Assembly: GCA_023853785.1 (NCBI GenBank)
Contig: JAJIRX010000681.1
Span: 62,001-126,000 of the forward strand
Direction of reading: 5' to 3'
DNA from: Psilocybe azurescens
Lineage: Eukaryota > Basidiomycota > Agaricomycetes > Agaricales > Agrocybaceae
DNA: 64,000 nt
Shown here: positions 26,645 through 37,823 of the stretch, piece by piece
How positions within the stretch are numbered: the stretch's first letter is position 1
How the letters are laid out: each line of letters opens with the position of its first letter
Position numbers and translations under genes: made by a program
The notes under the pieces: generated by a model
Told to the model about the DNA's origin: nothing
The model's database searches: none
The model's input: only the letters and a program-made list of their open reading frames with translations

Positions 26645-29378
26645 ATGAACAACCAGGCTAAGCCCCGTTTGCCTTTCAAACTCGGTAATTTCTCTGTTGA
26701 TGACCCACGACCAATAAAGGTCGCGGTAATTGGAGCAGGCCACAGTGGTGTGTCCTTCAACAGCTTTGCTTGTTTTTCTATACTCATGAAACACTGGGCT
26801 GATAGGAATTGTCGCCGGTATTCGGTAAAGTAATTCAGTTTTTTGGTATGGTTTGTCGACTTACATCGAACAGTTTCCGACAACGGGTCCAGAATCTAGA
26901 TTTGACGATCTACGACTCGCTTGCTGGGATAGGCGGGACCTGGTACGCCAATAGATATCCAGTACGTCTCGTCAGTGTCTACTATAACTCACCCGCGATC
27001 TAATGACTGCAAACGCACACACTATCTTAGGGGCTCCAGTGCGATATTCCATCACATGCAGTGAGTGACGACCTTTCGCCGTTTACGTGATCGTCTGTAT
27101 CTTTGGAGATATTGATAGTGATAAACTTTATTTGCTAGTATCAGCCTACATTCGAGTCTAATGTAGGTTTCTTTCCCTCCAATTTTTCTGATGTAATAAC
27201 TCAGCTCTCAAAAGACGGAATGGTCTGCCTTCTATGCTACAGGGTCGGAAATACAACGGAACTTGGAGAGCATTGTTGACAAATACCAGCTGCGACCATT
27301 TATCAAATTGCAGCATCGACTTACGGCTGCTCGCTACTCCGAGGAGTCTGGGAAATGGGAACTTACTATCAAGCATCCCAAGGAAAGTTTCAGAGACGGT
27401 GAAGAGTCATGAAAATCAGAAATCACGCGAAAATCAAGAATGGGAAGAGCTTCACGATACGGTTGATATTTTATTCATCGCAGTTGGACCCTTGAGCCGC
27501 TGGACCTGGCCTGATATTCCTGGACTCGAAAGCTTTTCAGGCACAGTCGTTCATAGTGCTGATTGGAATATCGCAGATGACAAGGAAACCCTAGGCGATA
27601 AACGAGTAGGAGTCATCGGTGTCGTATGTGTAACTTATTCAAGTCGTTGTTCCCCATATCTAACACTTACTTGTCTAGGGCTCGTCTGCGATTCAGATTG
27701 TAGCGGCTCTCCAACCCAAAGTGAAGCATCTGGTCAATTATGTGCGAGGGAAGACCTGGATAGCGGCTATCTTCAATAAACCTTCTCTGGACAGAGTGTC
27801 TGGAGATAGTTCTGTCAATAACTGTGAGTCGGCCTCCATGTTTACATGCCTAAGGGAATTTACGTCAAAATTTGGGAACTAGATACATTCACAGATAAGG
27901 ACAAAGAAGCATTCAAAGATCCTAAAATCTATAATGAATTTAGAAGAGAAATCGAACAGGATATGAACGTAAGCTTGACCTTGGTCCTTTTTCTCTTCGC
28001 ATCCTCTCATGTTTTACGCATTGGTTCGTCGACAGCACGCGCACCCAGCCACACTTCTTGGAAGCCCATTGGAGAAAATGGCTCGGGCCGAATTCACAGA
28101 ATCTATGCGGCAAAAGCTTGCGAAAAGGCCTTGGATTGCAGATCACCGTGAGTCTTGTCGAATATCATTGTTAACAATAATGGCTATATACGCACACTCT
28201 TGTTTATTTCAGTCATCCCAGATTTCGGTGTTTGCTGTCGCAGACTCACTCCTGGGCCTGGTTATTTGGAAGCGCTCTGCGAAGATAATGTAGTTTTTCT
28301 CACATAGCGAACATTTCGTCAATAGTGACTCTTTGATCGTCTTTAAATAGGTAACCTTCGTTCCGAGCATCATCAAGGGCGTCACCTCAGAGGGAATTGA
28401 AACTGTAGATGGTCAATTTCAAGAACTTGATATCATAATCTGTGCAACAGGTAAGTGCTGTCAACAACATTTATCGCCAAGCCCGGTCTTAGTACCGCAA
28501 CACTTACAGGATTCGAAACATCATATCGCCTCGATATGGATATCAAAGGAAGAAAAGGAGTTTCTCTCAACGAGCATCACACTCCTCATCCACGCACTTA
28601 TCTGTCTATTGCAGTCGATGGCTTCCCGAATATGTTTCAAGCTCTAGGACCTAATGCAGGCGTTGGCGCCGGTAACCTTCTACTGATCATGGAACGTCAG
28701 GTAGACTATGCTGTCGCAGCGACTTTGAAAATACAAAGAGAGCGCATCAAAAGTATTGAGGCCAAGCAAGAAGCAGTGGAAGACTTCGAGAAATATATCG
28801 ACGTAAGCATTCATATGGAAAAGTTATCGAGCTAAACTGACTTCTGTCTCACATTTCGTAGAGCTATTTCCCTACGGTAAACTTCTCCTTGAGAAATTGG
28901 TAGACTTTTCTAATACCTATCTTCATACCTAGACCGTGTTTGGCACAAAATGTAGGTCGTGGTATAAAGCGGGCAAAGAAGAAGGACGAGTGGTAGCCTT
29001 ATGGCCGGGTAAACTACCTCAACCATTTACCTTGGCGTATACTAATTATTCGCCGACTAGGTTCTCCAATGCATGCTGCTAGGGCACTCGCCCATCCCCG
29101 TTGGGAGGATTTCAATTATGAGTATCTTGATGGCAGTCAAAATCGATTTCACTGGCTCGGCGATGGAAACACCGTTGCTGATAAAGATCCAGAGGCTGAC
29201 AGTAAGGGCATCTGAATTTCTTATTGTGAAGCAATTTACAAGTTGAATATCTTTTATTTTGCAGAGGGTTGGTACTTGAGGCCTGAGCACATTGACTATC
29301 CACCTGGTATATTCCGTCCTTTGTTGTAAAGTAACGATCCTGATATGTCTGCCAGTTCCCTCAAAGGCCAAGCTCTGA
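26645..29378 (+). CDS. Flavin-dependent Baeyer-Villiger monooxygenase (type I, FMO-like)
   Basis: FAD/NADPH enzyme that inserts one oxygen atom next to a carbonyl, turning ketones into esters or lactones. The start MNNQAKPRLPFKLGNF leads into the FAD Rossmann motif VAVIGAGHSGIVAGI and IGGTWYANRYPGLQCDIPSH. The segment EWSAFYATGSEIQRNLESIV fits the family. The type I fingerprint F-x-G-x-x-x-H-x-x-x-W is present (FSGTVVHSADW, 27534-27566). A second dinucleotide site (VIGGSSAIQIVAAL) and the ATGF motif (IIICATGFETSYRLD) follow. The C-terminus reads GWYLRPEHIDYPPVPSKAKL with a stop at 29376. The last three residues, AKL, match a type 1 peroxisomal targeting signal. A frame change near 27405 is solved by a 40-nt intron or a one-base indel. 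The substrate is unknown; 4-hydroxyacetophenone- and cycloalkanone-type enzymes are the nearest groups by motif. Confidence 0.85.
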
Positions 29379-29540
29379 AGAATACAAACATTTACTTTAT
29401 GGGATCCAATATGCAGAAATCATGATTGAATATCTAAAGAACCTTCACAACCCATGGTATTATCGCTACAATGAAATATATGAACATACATACTACAACC
29501 CGCACAAAAATCAAAAATCAAAACAAAGGGTATTAGATGC

Positions 29541-32516
29541 TTAAATCATGCCCTCGTGCTGTGGGACAGCAATGGGCGTTCTCTGTCCCATCGCACTGCC
29601 AGGTCGCGCAGCGGAGCGAGGAGGTGGAGGAATAGGACTACGTGGGCACAGGACTCGCCCGCGCAGACCGTGGTGGTCTGTCTCTTTCACGATAGCCATC
29701 TGAGCCGTAGTTGTCTCTATCTTTAATGCTGTCTGAGCGTTCTCTTGTACGGTAAGGTGTGGCACTCATCGGAGGACGAGGAAGAGGCGAAGCAAGAGGA
29801 ACATTAGGGATATTCGTTATAGGAGCTGAGACAGGAGTAGTAGCCTGCTGCTGCTGTACTGCTGAAACTGGTGTTCGAGCACGCGCCATAGCAGAGAGAG
29901 GGTAATTTGTAGCATTCTGGCGGGCTGAAAAAGAGGGGCTGTAGTACCGTTGTTGGCGCTTTCAAATCGGCCGGGATTTGAATATGTAGAGCCGACGCTA
30001 TTGGGAGTCATGAAATTGTTGGGCGACTTCAGGGCTGCTGACTGTGGTGGCGGTGGGTATAAACTGTCAGAATTACTGATTGGCGGAGGCGCGGTATTTT
30101 GTGTGAGAGGCGCGGGGGTCCGGCGACGGTTGACAGGTGGTGGCGCTGCAGATAGTGTGGGTATAGGAGGAGCAGGTGGCAGAACAGGTGCTGCCTGCTG
30201 TTCAACTTGCTTTGCAAAGGCAGCCGTCGACACTTCCTTCGAGAGTCGATGCTCACTGAAGGAAAACGCAGCTGCAGGTTTTAACGGTTCTTTGGGCTTC
30301 TCTAGTAGCAAATCGTCCAGAAGGTAGCGAAAATCAAGTCCATATTCTTGTAGTAACTTTTTACTTTGTGCATGAGTGAGTTGGATTGCATCTTCTACCA
30401 CTTTAGGGTCGACGTCTTTGGAATAAACTTGTTTACGGAAAATCTCGCAATAGTTTTCAAGCTGGTGCTTAGTCCAGGTTATGAACGCTGAAAGATACAA
30501 GCGATCATGAGTAAGGGAAGTTGAAGACGCGAGGGGATACTTACTACTGGCAACTTCATTTTCCTTGAAACTAGCCAGATACCAATCCGCAGTGTGCTTG
30601 ATCCCTGTGAAATAAACAACAGCTAATTCGCCTATGTAAGTTCCAATGTGGCCCTCAAAACGTATTTTCCGCATAAGTCCATGAATCACTTGAGAGCGCA
30701 TATCTAGGAAAGTGTTCCGAGCAGCTGCGCCAGCTTTGAGTCGATTAAGTAAGGTGATTAGAGAAACGACCGAAGTTTTCCGATTGGAATGTAGAGCCAG
30801 AGACGCGAGTAAAGATGTAATTAGCCGGTTTGTTAGAAGAGGCAATTTTGAGGAAAGCAAAGGGGTAACGGCAACTTTAGCCTGACCTATGAAAACAATT
30901 GAGATAGATTGTGTAAGATGTGTGACAGCCTATACCTTGTTCAACCAGATCAACGGCTTTACTCCATTCCTTGAGAGCAATGGCTACAGTCAAATCATCA
31001 GACCACTCGCCAACCCACCGTGCATCTCTTTCCGCTTTCTCTTTCGCGTCTGTGGCAATACCTGGAATGTCACCTCCTTTCTTGGCTAGCTCAGCCATCC
31101 AGTCCGGTACAGGAGGGGCAGGCGAATTTCGCTGCAGCATCCTGATGAGCCTATTGCCATTATCGGAGGGAGATAATTGACACTTACTCCTCCTCCACCA
31201 CCTGCTCCCCTGCCACAAGCTTTTACGCCGTTCGTGTTCTCCTTCACGTTCCTTCCTACGTTTCTGTGATAGCTCCTCTGCTACTTGTCGGAATTGGGAA
31301 AGAAGATTTTTCTTATCACTTGGGGTCTCTGTTCTATAGACATGTGTCTCTTTCCCGTGACGGATTTTGAACACATTGGTCATGCCTAGCAGAATTCGAT
31401 TAGTGAAGGAATTTTAGAAAGTAAGTATGAAGCTTACTGGGAGAATCCCTCGTGTCAAGAACTAACATCTCGCTCAAAGGCCAGCACTTTTCAGCCACCA
31501 ATTTACCTTCATTCACAGTAGATCCACCCCCATCCCCTCCTCCGGCGTTTCTTCTTCTTCTCTTGGCCACCAAGACAGCGTCGTCTAATACAACGAACTT
31601 GACCTTGCCTGTGGCTTTGTACGTTGCTGCGTTGAGACTGAGAACGTTCTCCATTTCTCCAACGACATGTCGTCCTGGAGTGGTTGGCACAAACTTGGAA
31701 GCTCCTTCAATAGATGAGTGCAATGTTTGCATTTGATTGAAGTATAGTACACGCAAATCGGCGACGGATGAACGCTTATACGTAGATAAAGTATATGAAG
31801 AGGTAGAAGTTGGATCGGGAATATGGAGAGTCGAAGGCATGGACTTGTAGTCGGATAGCAGGTCTTTAAGCTCCAGCATTTCATTCTCTAGGACGGAGAT
31901 TTCCTTGGATATAAGCACAAATTCAGCATAACTGGAGCAGACGCGTTAGTGGAGAGATACTATGCGTCTTGCGAGACAATACTTTTGAACACATTACGCT
32001 GAAGTTCGGAGGATGTATCGGCAACAGCATTGCGTAGGGAGGATTGCAAAGACTTGAGTTCGGCTTCAGTCGAGTTTTCTAGTTTTAGCTTAAGATCTGA
32101 AGAAGGTTTAATTTGTTGATGTCGCAAATGGGTGTATGCAGGAACGAGAGCTTACATGCAGCAGGGTCGAAATCGTCAGCACTGAGGAGTTTCTTGTCGT
32201 CGCTAGCTGCTTTGACATCGTCTCTGGCTCCGGTTCTGTCTCTGAGGTCTTCTTCTCCTTCGCGTCCAGGTATGGCAGAGTTCTGGCCAGCAGGAATAAG
32301 GCCCATAAACGATGGCATTGCCGGAACACCAGAAAGCTGGGTTGGACTGGATATGTCTGCATAGCGCGTTGACATGCGCTTCTTGATCTTGTCGTCGATG
32401 CGATTCTTGTTCCTGGCATCGCGAGGAGTAGGACCTGCGCCGGGCTTTGCAAGTTTTGCTTGAGCACGCTGTGCCTTGCGGGGGGCTTGCGAAGGCCGGG
32501 AACGCAGGGATTCCAT
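29541..32516 (-). CDS. EXO84: Exocyst complex subunit Exo84
   Basis: Component of the eight-subunit exocyst that tethers secretory vesicles at the plasma membrane, important at hyphal tips. The start at 32516 gives MESLRSRPSQAPRKAQRAQA. The next region (RNKNRIDDKIKKRMSTRYAD) is typical of fungal Exo84. A Vps51-like coiled coil follows (ELKSLQSSLRNAV; YAEFVLISKEISVLENEML). The PH domain includes VVGEMENVLSLNAATYKATG and FVVLDDAVLVAKRRRR. The Exo84 C-terminal helical domain includes DWMAELAKKGGDIPG, WVGEWSDDLTVAIALKEWSK and QVIHGLMRKIRFEGHIG. A long Pro-rich tail ends the protein. The tail changes frame near 29930-29945 and again at 29644-29646 (GGG). If both are indels the protein ends QHEGMI with a stop at 29541; otherwise it stops at 29638. 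Confidence 0.88.
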
Positions 32517-32663
32517 GGTAAGCGATGAGTAGTGGTGGTGGTAAGTAGTGGTAAGTGGGGTGAATGTGACAGTCACATCTAATGGTTGGGCTGACGTACA
32601 TTGTGATTAACTAAAACAAAATAAATAGGCGGTTGCTTTCTACCGCCACCATTCCAGGCAGGC
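32517..32663. promoter_or_regulatory. Compact bidirectional promoter of EXO84 and the Skt5-like gene
   Basis: Only 147 bp separate the two divergent start codons, so both genes must share this spacer. Both products act in polarised growth and cell-wall delivery, so shared control would make sense. That link is an inference from spacing and family roles. Confidence 0.5.
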
Positions 32664-34368
32664 ATGTACTCTCCTCAGCCTCAGCCTCCTCCCTCCCAGC
32701 AATGGGACTCCCAACAACCACGCCATTCCACTTCAAGGGAATTCGCCCCTCCTCCAGATCTTGTCCCCCACTCCCACTCCCAGTCTCTCTCCTCATCTCG
32801 CTCCAATAGAGATCTCCCAAACATTCCGCCTAATCTACCAGAACCTGAACAGGAATATTTTGACCAGTCGCCAGAGCAGGAGGATGACAACGACGACTTC
32901 TTCAATGGTGGTACAGCTAACCACAGTGGCGGATTGCATCCCGCTTCATCCTACAATCCCGCCGTAGGAGATTATCGCAACGCCGGCTCAGTCGCCACAC
33001 AGTCCGTTCGCTCCCCTTCTCCCCCCTCAAGGTCCCATTCTCGACCATTCTCACCTTCGTCCCGGAAATCACGCCTCACTTCTTTCACACGAACGAACTC
33101 TTGAACTGTACAGAGCCAACGCAAAGAAGACTCAGGATCCCGATCTTCAGTTCGAATTCGCCGTATTCATGATTGACGCTTCAAAGTCTATGCCTATTCC
33201 AGTTCAAACACCCGGAAATGTCATGGAGGTGGAAAAGGCTATCGACAAGCGCGAAGACCTTATTCGCGAAGCCATGGGACTCCTAAAGCGCCTCGCCGAT
33301 AGAGGCCACCCCAAAGTCAATATTTTCTCGCTGATTGTTATGCAAATGGCATCGGGACCGTCAAAAACAAGCAAGACTTTGACCGCGCATATCCGCTGTT
33401 TGTACTTGCAGCTAAACACAATGTTCCCGATGCCGCATACCGCGCTGGCGTGTGTTGTGAGAACGGCTGGGGATGTAGGCGCGAGTCTCCCAAAGCCTTA
33501 CAGTTTTTCCGCAAAGCAGCCGCGGCTTTACATCCAGGTGCCATGTACAGACTCGGCATTGCGGAACTCAACGGAGAGCTCGGCCTTTCAAAAAGTCCCA
33601 AGGAAGGCGTAAAATGGCTAAAGAGAAGCGCAGAACACGCGACGGCCGAATTTCCCCATGCACTACACGAACTCGCTCTCCTCCATGAACGGGGTATAGA
33701 TAACGTGCTCTTTGTGGACTATGAATACTCTACGGAACTATTGGCTCAAGCTGCGGAGTTGGGCTATGCCCCTAGTGCGTATCGGCTGGGAGAGTGCTAT
33801 GAATATGGGAAAATGGGATGCCCTCAAGACCCCGCATTATCAATACACTATTACGTGGGTTTGTTCGATATATTAATGCACATCGACTCATGGAATTATG
33901 CCAGAATATCGCGGCTCAGCAAAACCATCGCGACGCGTGCTTTGCGCTTACGGCATGGTACCTTGTGGGTTCGCCAGGTGTACTTCCTCAATCAGACACA
34001 GAGGCGTTCCTATGGGCTCAAAAGGCCGCGGACGCAGGCCTTGCGAAAGCCATGTATGCTGTTGGTTACTTCTTAGAGGTCGGCATCGGGACAACAGCCA
34101 ACATGCAAGAGTGAGTTTCTTTCCTTTCTCGTCCTCCGTGGATCTTGGTCTATTCTAAGTGAAGCCTAATTCATACCTACTTTTCAGGGCGATCTCGTAT
34201 TATAAACGCGCCGCCGAGCTTGGAGATAAACGTGCCGCTCAACGCTTGCGTGGATCTCAAAGTCAACCAATACATCAACCCGGCGGACCTGGTTCGGTGC
34301 TCCATCGAGGACAAGGAGAGGATACCAATGGAAAGGGCGGAAAAGACAAGGACTGTATCATCATGTAA
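32664..34368 (+). CDS. Sel1-repeat protein, Skt5/Chs4-like chitin synthase activator
   Basis: Membrane-associated activator that localises and stimulates a class IV chitin synthase. A Pro/Gln/Ser-rich disordered N-terminus (MYSPQPQPPPSQQW) leads to HLRPGNHASLLSHERTLELY, which is conserved in this family. Six or more Sel1 repeats follow: MGLLKRLADRGHP, YPLFVLAAKHNVPDAAYRAG, ALQFFRKAAAALHPGAMYRL, GVKWLKRSAEHA, AEAFLWAQKAADAGLAKAMY-like, and ISYYKRAAELGDKRA. The C-terminus KDKDCIIM is a CaaX prenylation box, as known for Skt5/Chs4. Two introns lie near 33855-33901 and 34112-34187. Two frame breaks occur. One is at the C6 run 33021-33026 (one C too many). The other is near 33310-33316 (one base short). 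On both sides the conserved protein continues, so sequence error is likely. Confidence 0.9.
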
Positions 34369-35261
34369 ATCAGGATGGTGTCTTTGACCTTTTGATAAAC
34401 TTTTCAAGTCAAGTTAGCGAGCTATCCCTTGGTGGCACTGATACCCACCCGTCACCTTCCTTTGATCATCTGCGCTATCCCGTCGCTATATTATCTTTTT
34501 GTGGAAGGTCCCTCCTTATCCTTTAATTTTTCATCATCTCCGACGCATCTTAAACTATTGCAGCACTTCCCTCATTTCTTCATGTAATTACACAGTCCCT
34601 GTCTGACATCGTTTCCAATGGACAAACTTTTGTAAAGTATTATCTTACATACCATACCATATTATCATTTTTTTGAAAGCTAGAAATATGTAGTGAATAG
34701 TTATTACAACTTTAGCGTGTGGCCAACATCGAGATTGCATTGAATGGCAAGGAGATGGAGTGTAAGTGCGGCGTACAAATGAATTCATTGATCCCGTTTC
34801 TGATCAGGGCTTCCGACTCTGCTAAGTTTGTATCCGCTCCTGTTCACTGGATGCTTACCCATATTTTAAAAATTTCGTCCCAAAAGGGCGATTTTACCTT
34901 GCTCAAGGCAGGCCCAAGCTTGGTTTTTACCATATGTCACCTCTAAATTGATTCTAAAGAGTGGTCGTTCGAAAATCTGCAAAGACCAAGGTTCAAACTC
35001 ATCTGGGACCTCATTTTCATCGGATTTTTACCTGAGGGTTTTTCGAAAATACTAACTTTTACCGCTCAGGAATAGGTTCATTTTAATCCAAAATCGCTCA
35101 GGGTTTGCGTCCCAAAGGACGCGTTTTTGCCTCAAGATGCCAAGGGTATATCCAGGGACCCTAACTGAACGCAATAGTTTTCAAATTCAAACTTGTGATT
35201 CTGTTTCTAATGTTCATCAAAGGTTGATGGCTATGGTGCTAATTACGGCATCATCATACAA
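34369..35261. other. AT-rich intergenic region with imperfect repeats
   Basis: About 0.9 kb with no recognisable gene. Two related segments occur, around 34876-34915 and 35108-35150. Each has a CGTCCCAAA..GG core that can form a hairpin, a T-rich run and then a CTCAAG stretch. The second hairpin has a perfect 6-bp stem (35107-35112 with 35117-35122) and a T5 run right after it. This may be remnants of an old repeat. Confidence 0.45.
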
Positions 35262-35351
35262 GGACCCCTAGCTCAGTGGTAGAGCGTGAGATTCCAGCAT
35301 TCCAGTCGATCTGATTCCTCAAGGTCATCCGTTCAATCCGGGTGGGGTTCA
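35262..35351 (+). tRNA. tRNA-Trp (anticodon CCA) with an 18-nt intron
   Basis: A full cloverleaf can be drawn. The acceptor stem (7 bp, one G-U) pairs 35262-35268 with 35344-35350, and A73 is at 35351. The D stem GCTC/GAGC flanks loop AGTGGTA. The anticodon stem is TGAGA/CCTCA with one A-C mismatch next to the loop. The T stem is ATCCG/CGGGT around loop TTCAATC. With U33 at 35293 the anticodon CCA falls at 35294-35296. Bases 35298-35315 are left over after position 37, the canonical place for a tRNA intron. Box A (TAGCTCAGTGG) and box B (GTTCAATCC) fit pol III promoters, and a T5 terminator starts two bases after A73. The A31-C39 mismatch means a decaying copy cannot be excluded. Confidence 0.62.
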
Positions 35352-35849
35352 CTTTTTATCACCTTTCAGGTTTAATATTTGTCCTTTGGCATCGAATTGC
35401 ATCATTTCAAAGCGCCCGTGGCTCTTGCTTCCAGAATAGAATTTTGATTAAAGCATTCATCCTTGTGACATTAGGTTTGTGAATTGTCGCATGGCGGCAA
35501 AGCTGCATTGAAAGCATTGAAAGTGCATGTGAACGTGTATGTCTCAGCAATGATGGCGGCATTGTGAAGAAATGGACAGTTTTAGCTCCCCTTTTCTTCT
35601 TGAGAATATCATAGAGAAATAACATTATCGATCAATCCGGGATAGCACGGTCGCCGTTTAGGCCGATCGAAATGCAGGCAGTATGATTCGTGGTTTCGCG
35701 TCTACAATTGAATACTACGTCTTCAACGCGAAATAATCACAACTTATTCCGTTACGTCTCTCGACTCAAAGTCGCCCTCGTAACCAAAAAATTCTAGACA
35801 GGCGCGACTTGTGGCAAACCTGCAACCCGGTCCCACAATGAACCCTCAC
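35352..35849. other. Intergenic region between tRNA and MITE
   Basis: About 500 bp with no gene, repeat or RNA structure that I can support beyond the T5 terminator right after the tRNA. Confidence 0.45.
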
Positions 35850-35880
35850 TACAGTTAAACCTGCCACAACCCATACCCGT
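35850..35880 (+). repeat. Left terminal inverted repeat of the MITE
   Basis: Begins TACAGTTAAACCTGCC and ends CCCATACCCGT. It is the reverse complement of 36307-36337 with three mismatches. Confidence 0.85.
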
Positions 35881-36306
35881 GAAAAGTTAAAACCCATAAC
35901 CCATACTTTTTTGCAAGAGAAACCCATATCCTTGGGGGTCGGTGGACTGCAATTTACGACATTTCTTGCTCTATTTCGCCATGACTTCCTTGATATGTCG
36001 GTATTTTAGGGCATTGATGCTATTGAAATAGCTCCTATGAGCTATGGCGCGTACATAGGACAGGCTAGAATAACAAGTTATCTCAGAGCATCACATGACA
36101 CACATTCCTTATCGAACTTACTCAAGCAGGGTTCAAAAATAAGTAAGATCAGGAAACAGAAGCTTAAACCAAAGCTAGCTAAAGGGAAGAAATGGGGCAG
36201 AATCCATTTCCTACGAAGACGAACGCTGAAATTTTTCAAACCTGTTTTTACCACACCTGCGCTGCCCCCATAACCTGTGATAATCGATAGTCTGGGCCGT
36301 CTATCG

Positions 36307-36337
36307 ACGGGTATGGGTTATGGCAGGTTCGACTGTA
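36307..36337 (-). repeat. Right terminal inverted repeat of the MITE
   Basis: Read on the minus strand it begins TACAGTCGAACCTGCC and ends CCCATACCCGT, matching the left repeat at 28 of 31 positions. Confidence 0.85.
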
Positions 36338-36521
36338 ATTACTCATACAGAACACTGCTCAAGAATACGGGCAAGGCGCTCATGGCACATTTTATTATGA
36401 ATGGCGCACCGATGACGAATCTCTATATTCTATAGATTGGTAATAGGTGCATGTGCCTACTGCCCAATCTGCTAAATCAAAACTACACGCTTACATCATA
36501 GCGGTTTCACTCACTAGCAGA

Positions 36522-36527
36522 TATAAA
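36522..36527 (+). promoter_or_regulatory. TATA box candidate for the MDR reductase
   Basis: TATAAA lies 38 bp before the ATG at 36565. That spacing would leave a very short 5' UTR, so it is only a candidate. Confidence 0.4.
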
Positions 36528-36564
36528 TGCAAGCGCAATACTGTATTGTTATTCTCAGTCCAAA

Positions 36565-37823
36565 ATGCCTTCCACACACACAGCAATCGCGACTGTTTCC
36601 AAAGGTCACTTTGATGCAATTCAGGTTTCCACCGAATCTCCAGGTGAAGGAGAGGTTCTTGTCAAAGTTGAATACGCCTCCATGATCGCCTTCGATACCT
36701 ATGTTACCGACCGAGGATTCTATGTTAATGAATACCCGTTAATCCTCGGATTCAGTGGCGCTGGCACCATAGCGAGCCTTGGTCCTGGCGTGCAAGATTT
36801 GAAAGTTGGCGATAGAGTACGCTTTATCAATTAATTATAACTGTTCTTTATAACTGATATACCGACAGGTGACTGCCTTTGGGTATGGGGCATCGCGAAA
36901 CAAATCTCTTCAAGAGTATACGATACAACCCGTAGAGGTGGTTGCAAAGGTCAGCTCTGCCAGGTGCAGCATCAAGCATCAAGCACACAAGTTGATGGTA
37001 TTTCGTCGACACCACAGATCCCAGACAGCCTTCCTCTTGCAGAAGCATCCACCATTCCGGATAATTTCGTAACAGCATTCTACACGCTCTTCAATCAACT
37101 CGGCTTGCCACATCCTACTTCTTTTCCGGCCTTAGTGTCTCCACCTCTCGCCGAGACTCCCATTCTCATCTATGGAGCAGGATCCACTGCTGGTATATAC
37201 GCCGTTCAGCTCCTCAACCTAGCTGGGTACAAGCGAGTTATTGTTACGGCTTCTAAGAAGCATCATGAATACCTTCACTCCTTGGGAGCCACCCACACTT
37301 TTGATTACAGCAGTCCCACCCTCGTGGAAGATGTGGGTAAAGCTGTAGGCGGAGATGGAAAAGTACTGCTTGCTGTTGATTGTATAACGGCCGAATCAAC
37401 GTTGAAGCTACTCTCAAGTATTGTGAGCCCTCTTGGAAAGGTTGCTCTTCTTCTTCCCGTCAAAGAAGGAGGCACTGTCACAAACAATCACGACCAGGCA
37501 TTATGGATGGATTACCACGAGGAACGGAGTCCTTTTCCCAAAGAAACAGCCGTCCTAGGTGTAAAGACTTTCAATTATCGGGAGGTGTGTAGTCAATCTT
37601 CGTCAGTCTCAATTTTATATTAACTGTCATACAGGACAATTACTTGAACAAGAACTTGATGCCCAAGATTCTTCCATCGCTTCTAGAGTCCGGTCAAATT
37701 AAACCTAGCCGTGTGCGCTTATTAGATCAGGGTACTTTCAAAGAAAGAGTTGGAACTGGTCTAGATCTTCTCAGAAGTAACAAGATCAGTGGTGAGAAAG
37801 TTGTGGTGAAGGTATCTCAATGA
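36565..37823 (+). CDS. MDR-superfamily NAD(P)H reductase (GroES-like, zinc-free type)
   Basis: Medium-chain dehydrogenase/reductase fold, probably an enoyl or quinone reductase using NADPH. Exons 36565-36816, 36869-36949, 37018-37584 and 37635-37823 join in frame to 362 residues, normal for the family. The GroES-like domain (GEGEVLVKVEYASMIAFDTY; YPLILGFSGAGTIASLGPGV; LKVGDRVTAFGYG) lacks the catalytic Cys and the GHE motif of zinc alcohol dehydrogenases. The Rossmann motif is ILIYGAGSTAGIYAVQLLNLAGY, followed by VIVTASKKHHEYLHSLGATHTFDY. The protein ends GEKVVVKVSQ. This resembles the trans-acting enoyl reductases and toxD-like proteins common in fungi; the substrate is unknown. There is no biosynthetic cluster around it. 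The MITE lies 230 bp upstream, in its promoter region. Confidence 0.88.

Larger units (their letters stand above)
35850..36337. mobile_element. MITE-like element with TA target duplication (Tc1/mariner-type ends)
   Basis: The element spans 35852-36335 (484 bp) between TA dinucleotides at 35850-35851 and 36336-36337. Its ends are inverted repeats of 31 bp including the TA, matching at 28 of 31 positions. The element starts CAGT, as many Tc1/mariner/pogo-group elements do. Subterminal copies of the motif AACCCATA follow the left repeat. A small inverted repeat (CGATAG..CTATCG) lies near the right end at about 36283-36306. The internal 78-codon open frame at 36037-36273 has no transposase motif (no DDE/D), so the element would be non-autonomous. 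Other copies in the genome would settle the call. Confidence 0.8.

Noticed and set aside
29379..29544. Monooxygenase reading on to 29544 and overlapping Exo84
   Set aside because: Splicing the last intron in the correct phase gives PSKAKL and a stop at 29376, so the longer frame is spurious.
36037..36273. 78-codon frame inside the MITE
   Set aside because: Lys/Arg-rich but without transposase or DNA-binding motif; probably chance.
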